A program made the translations under genes and the position numbers. This document shows, in pieces, positions 63,705 to 64,000 of a stretch of 64,000 nt of DNA. The first letter of the stretch is position 1. The number at the start of each line of letters is the position of its first letter. The stretch is from Mangrovitalea sediminis (GTDB taxonomy: Bacteria; Pseudomonadota; Gammaproteobacteria; Pseudomonadales; Oleiphilaceae): assembly GCF_002514725.1 (NCBI RefSeq), contig NZ_NTLB01000003.1:558001-622000 (forward strand), given 5' to 3'. The notes below the pieces were generated by a model. It had not been told where the DNA came from and did no database searches. It was given only the letters and a program-made list of their open reading frames with translations.

Positions 63705-64000
63705 TTACCCGCCCAGCAAATGCACCAGGCTCGGGAAGAATATCACCAGCCCCAAGCCGATGATCTGTATGCCGATAAAGGGCATAACTCCCCGATAAAT
63801 CTGACCGGTTCTGACACTCGCCGGTGTGACCCCTCGTAAGTAGAACAGAGAGAAGCCGAACGGTGGCGTCAGGAAGGATGTCTGCAGGTTCATGCCGATC
63901 ATGACGCCGAACCAGACCATATCGATTCCCAGGTGCACGGCGGCAGGCGCCAGCAGGGGCAGCACGATGAAGGCGATCTCGAAGAAGTCGATGAAGAACC
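63705..64000 (-). CDS. dctM: TRAP transporter large permease, C-terminal part
   Basis: 98 codons are visible, running in from beyond the window. FFIDFFEIAFIVLPLLAPAA, MVWFGVMIGMNLQTSFLTPPFGFSLFYLRG and the final helix IQIIGLGLVIFFPSLVHLLGG are typical of the DctM C-terminus. It is the membrane subunit that works with DctP encoded 129 bp downstream. The stop is TAA at 63705-63707. Confidence 0.94.
   Translation of the reverse strand, partial: FFIDFFEIAFIVLPLLAPAAVHLGIDMVWFGVMIGMNLQTSFLTPPFGFSLFYLRGVTPASVRTGQIYRGVMPFIGIQIIGLGLVIFFPSLVHLLGG

Overview
The window looks like a chromosomal segment of a marine-type gammaproteobacterium. Most genes are moderately GC-rich and resemble those of Marinobacter/Hahella/Halomonas relatives: an AlkK-like fatty acyl-CoA ligase, a 2-oxoacid-type TRAP transporter, FMN L-lactate dehydrogenase, AhpC/AhpF, and RarD next to Ogt and AlkA. 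That assignment is an inference from gene content; there is no rRNA or marker gene to settle it.

Region 1 (1-29.4 kb) is a type VI secretion system (T6SS). Reading down the minus strand from 26.5 kb the order is FHA protein, TssJ, TssK, TssL (with OmpA-like domain), TssM, TagF, PppA, TssA, TssB, two tandem TssC paralogues, TssE, TssF, TssG, Hcp, VgrG, an unrecognised helical protein, a ketosynthase-fold protein that has lost its catalytic residues, and a large Rhs/YD-repeat protein that leaves the window before its toxin end. Divergently, a Ser/Thr kinase (PpkA) and a PAAR spike protein run on the plus strand. PpkA, PppA, the FHA protein and TagF make up the known post-translational control circuit. 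No ClpV (TssH) or TagJ gene is visible.

Region 2 (29.4-31.6 kb) holds a PanE-like reductase and a lone periplasmic binding protein.

Region 3 (31.6-36.7 kb) is a run of eight small, AT-richer, same-strand genes (TPR lipoprotein, DUF1801, two SRPBCC/DUF2071-type proteins, a cupin, two membrane proteins, one unknown). They are separated by attC-like sites and by a 30-34 bp palindromic repeat. It reads as an array of integron gene cassettes with no integrase in the window.

Region 4 (36.8-46.0 kb) contains RarD, an alkylation-repair pair (Ogt and an AdaA-AlkA fusion), a flavodoxin-fold oxidoreductase, an MBL hydrolase, tRNA-Ser(CGA) followed by a 105-bp direct duplication of its 3' end and terminator, a diguanylate cyclase, a rhodanese and an atypical pyruvate kinase-like protein.

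Region 5 (46-64 kb) has ahpC-ahpF with an OxyR-like site upstream, then a lipid/CoA group (thioesterase, acyl-CoA ligase, epoxide hydrolase-like protein, methyltransferase), a PfkB kinase, EthD-like protein, PanB, lldD, a chemotaxis receptor, a compact hydrolase/erythromycin-esterase/phosphoribosyltransferase operon, and the end of a TRAP transporter (dctM partial, dctP).
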